From assembly GCF_003286415.2 (NCBI RefSeq), contig NZ_CP043450.1, positions 2,604,001-2,668,000 on the forward strand: a DNA stretch of 64,000 nucleotides, given 5' to 3'. The notes beneath the pieces were generated by a model. That model ran no database searches, had not been told where the DNA came from, and saw only the letters and a program-made list of their open reading frames with translations. The position numbers and the translations under genes were made by a program. Shown piece after piece: positions 62,723-64,000 of this stretch. Source of the DNA: Mucilaginibacter rubeus (lineage in GTDB: Bacteria; Bacteroidota; Bacteroidia; Sphingobacteriales; Sphingobacteriaceae). Numbering within the stretch: the stretch's first letter is position 1; every line of letters begins with the position of its first letter.

Positions 62723-62762
62723 CAAAAAAAAGGGGATGAGCACTAATCGCGACCATCCCCTT
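62723..62762 (-). terminator. Intrinsic terminator of the TonB receptor gene
   Basis: Read on the minus strand, AAGGGGATG (62762-62754) pairs with CATCCCCTT (62738-62730) over a 15-base loop, and eight Ts follow. It lies 29 bases after the receptor stop at 62792. Confidence 0.8.
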
Positions 62763-62791
62763 ACAAACTATATAAAACGTAATAAAAGTTC

Positions 62792-64000
62792 TTATTTGTT
62801 ATTGTTGGTATTACCTGCTAATAAACCATCAAGCGTTACCGATACATAGTACAAGCCGCCAATGGTTGGGCCACCTGCATATTGATAGTACCTTTTGTTA
62901 AAGATGTCTGTAGCACCTAACTTAAATGTTGCATAGTAAGCTGGCACGCGATAAGTAACCTGGGCATCAACAGTTTTGATTGATGGTACAGTACCAGTAA
63001 CCAGCGGACTCTCCCATAGGTACGATTGTTGCCATTTGTAAACTACGTTAAAGCCTAAGTTTTTAACTACTTCGCGGTTGCCAAACGATACGTTTCCAGA
63101 CCACTCAGGCGTATTAAAACCGGTGACAAATATATCAGATGCGGTTTGAGCCTTTAGCTTATTGAAGCTTACGTTACCTGATACTGTATAATGCTGGTAG
63201 AAATTATAGGTAATACCTGCCGATGAGCCATAGTTATGGTAGATATTCTTAGCATTAGTGTAAACGCGGTACCTGCTTTGGCCTTGACTGGCGGCGTTGC
63301 TTGACGTACCGGTTGTAGGGTCGCGGTTAATATCAAGCATCGATAGCACAGCAGCATCAGAACCTACAGTAGCTCCATTGGGCACAAATACCTGTACCTG
63401 GCCAAGGAAACCATCGTAACGGTTAGTATAAGCATCAATATCGATAAATACTTTATTATCAGCAACGATACCTTTATAACCAACCTCAAACGAAGTGATC
63501 TGTTCAGGACGTGCCGGAGGCAGGTCTGCCACTTTTAACAAGTTGCGGTTAGCCAAAGCCGCCTGGTCTGAACCACCTGCAGCATTTACAGCGGCATTGA
63601 ATGCCACTACCGATGTTTGCGTGTAGCTGTTACCAAGATAACCTAAACCTTCGTTAATGAATGGTAAGCTGCCTACACGTTTTACACGACCATTATTTAC
63701 GTATGATAATGCTTCAAATAAAGATGGGAAGCGATAGCCGTTCTGGAAAGTGAACCGGAAGTTATGGTTTTGGTTAACAGTATAAACTGCTGCTAAACGC
63801 GGCGTAAATTTAGGATCGAAGTATGGGTTGCGGTCCCAGCGAATAGAGCCGAACAATTTCAACTTTTCATCAAAGAATGTTTTAGTAACCTGGGTAAAAG
63901 CGCCATATTTTTTGTAAATCACATCTTTACCGAAAGTACCATCGGCAAGCGGAGTGTTCCTGTCGGCAATCGGGCGGCTGAAATCTACGAAGTTATTTCC
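62792..64000 (-). CDS. TonB-dependent receptor, C-terminal part (cut by window edge)
   Basis: The frame is open from the window end to the stop at 62792, giving 402 residues of the C-terminal barrel. It reads RPEQITSFEVGYKGIVADNKVFIDIDAYTNRYDGFLGQVQVFVPNG and YRVPAYYATFKLGATDIFNKRYYQYAGGPTIGGLYYVSVTLDG, typical of the last strands of a TonB-dependent receptor. FGSIRWDRNPYFDPKFTPRLAAVYTVNQNHNFRFTFQNGYRFPS belongs to the same barrel. The apparent GTG start at 63922 is internal, since coding continues upstream to position 64000. It converges on the sulfur operon; a sulfur-related substrate is possible but not shown. Confidence 0.88.
   Translation of the reverse strand, partial: GNNFVDFSRPIADRNTPLADGTFGKDVIYKKYGAFTQVTKTFFDEKLKLFGSIRWDRNPYFDPKFTPRLAAVYTVNQNHNFRFTFQNGYRFPSLFEALSYVNNGRVKRVGSLPFINEGLGYLGNSYTQTSVVAFNAAVNAAGGSDQAALANRNLLKVADLPPARPEQITSFEVGYKGIVADNKVFIDIDAYTNRYDGFLGQVQVFVPNGATVGSDAAVLSMLDINRDPTTGTSSNAASQGQSRYRVYTNAKNIYHNYGSSAGITYNFYQHYTVSGNVSFNKLKAQTASDIFVTGFNTPEWSGNVSFGNREVVKNLGFNVVYKWQQSYLWESPLVTGTVPSIKTVDAQVTYRVPAYYATFKLGATDIFNKRYYQYAGGPTIGGLYYVSVTLDGLLAGNTNNNK

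Larger units (their letters stand above)
62465..62791. other. 327-base gap with repeats, no gene
   Basis: Between the APS reductase and the TonB receptor genes, which converge. It holds an imperfect inverted repeat near the start (TAGGATT at about 62468, AATCCTA at about 62523), the large inverted repeat at 62615-62709 and the terminator at 62723-62762. No open frame of note lies on either strand. Confidence 0.7.

Noticed and set aside
63170..63922. GTG at 63922 as the start of a 376-residue receptor
   Set aside because: The same frame is open to the window end and reads as barrel sequence, so the gene continues beyond the window.

Overview
This window is a stretch of a free-living Bacteroidota chromosome, most likely from the Sphingobacteriaceae (Mucilaginibacter/Pedobacter type). 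The evidence is the gene content: SusC/SusD pairs, ECF sigma/FecR pairs with Bacteroidota-type FecR proteins, STN-bearing TonB-dependent receptors, several glycoside hydrolases, an RpoD-like sigma factor of about 285 residues, and -7 boxes of the TAnnTTTG kind with few Shine-Dalgarno sequences. I see no tRNA, rRNA, CRISPR array, prophage or transposase.

Layout. 1-6905: half of a heterodimeric ABC multidrug exporter (partner cut by the window edge), a divergent MarR regulator, then a YbbA/YbbP/TesA-type module. 6990-13756: an orphan membrane protein, a LacI regulator with a class C-like serine hydrolase, a Gly/Asn-rich secreted repeat protein, and a sorbosone dehydrogenase-like lipoprotein with its cytochrome c. 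13756-22442: a secreted RidA protein; an operon of TonB receptor, ECF sigma, FecR and a stand-alone STN/repeat protein; a hybrid histidine kinase. 22732-29331: GH35 beta-galactosidase, an alternative RpoD-like sigma factor behind SDR-type threonine dehydrogenase, a divergent Lrp regulator, a small monooxygenase-fold protein, and ArsR with an MFS exporter. 29411-42752: first polysaccharide-utilisation locus (GH106-like enzyme, ECF sigma, FecR, SusC, SusD, two surface lipoproteins). 43852-55289: second locus (GH110-like alpha-1,3-galactosidase, ECF sigma, divergent FecR, SusC, SusD, ThuA-like protein, GMC oxidoreductase). 55478-62464: MOSC protein, SelW-like protein, Rrf2 regulator and a reductive sulfur assimilation operon (sulfite reductase, SUMT, siroheme synthase-permease fusion, APS reductase). 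62465-64000: a repeat element and the 3' part of another TonB-dependent receptor.

The most interesting find is the untranslated-looking region before the sulfite reductase gene. It holds a 26-codon ORF (57240-57320) with three Cys codons, two of them adjacent. These codons lie in a strand that can pair with either of two identical flanking CAACAG copies. An intrinsic terminator at 57342-57373 follows, 22 bases before the reductase start. This is the architecture of a ribosome-mediated transcription attenuator sensing cysteine supply, and it would control the whole sulfite/siroheme/APS reductase operon. Second in interest are a siroheme synthase domain fused to a TSUP permease in the same operon, and an STN signalling domain on a separate repeat protein beside a TonB receptor that lacks one.
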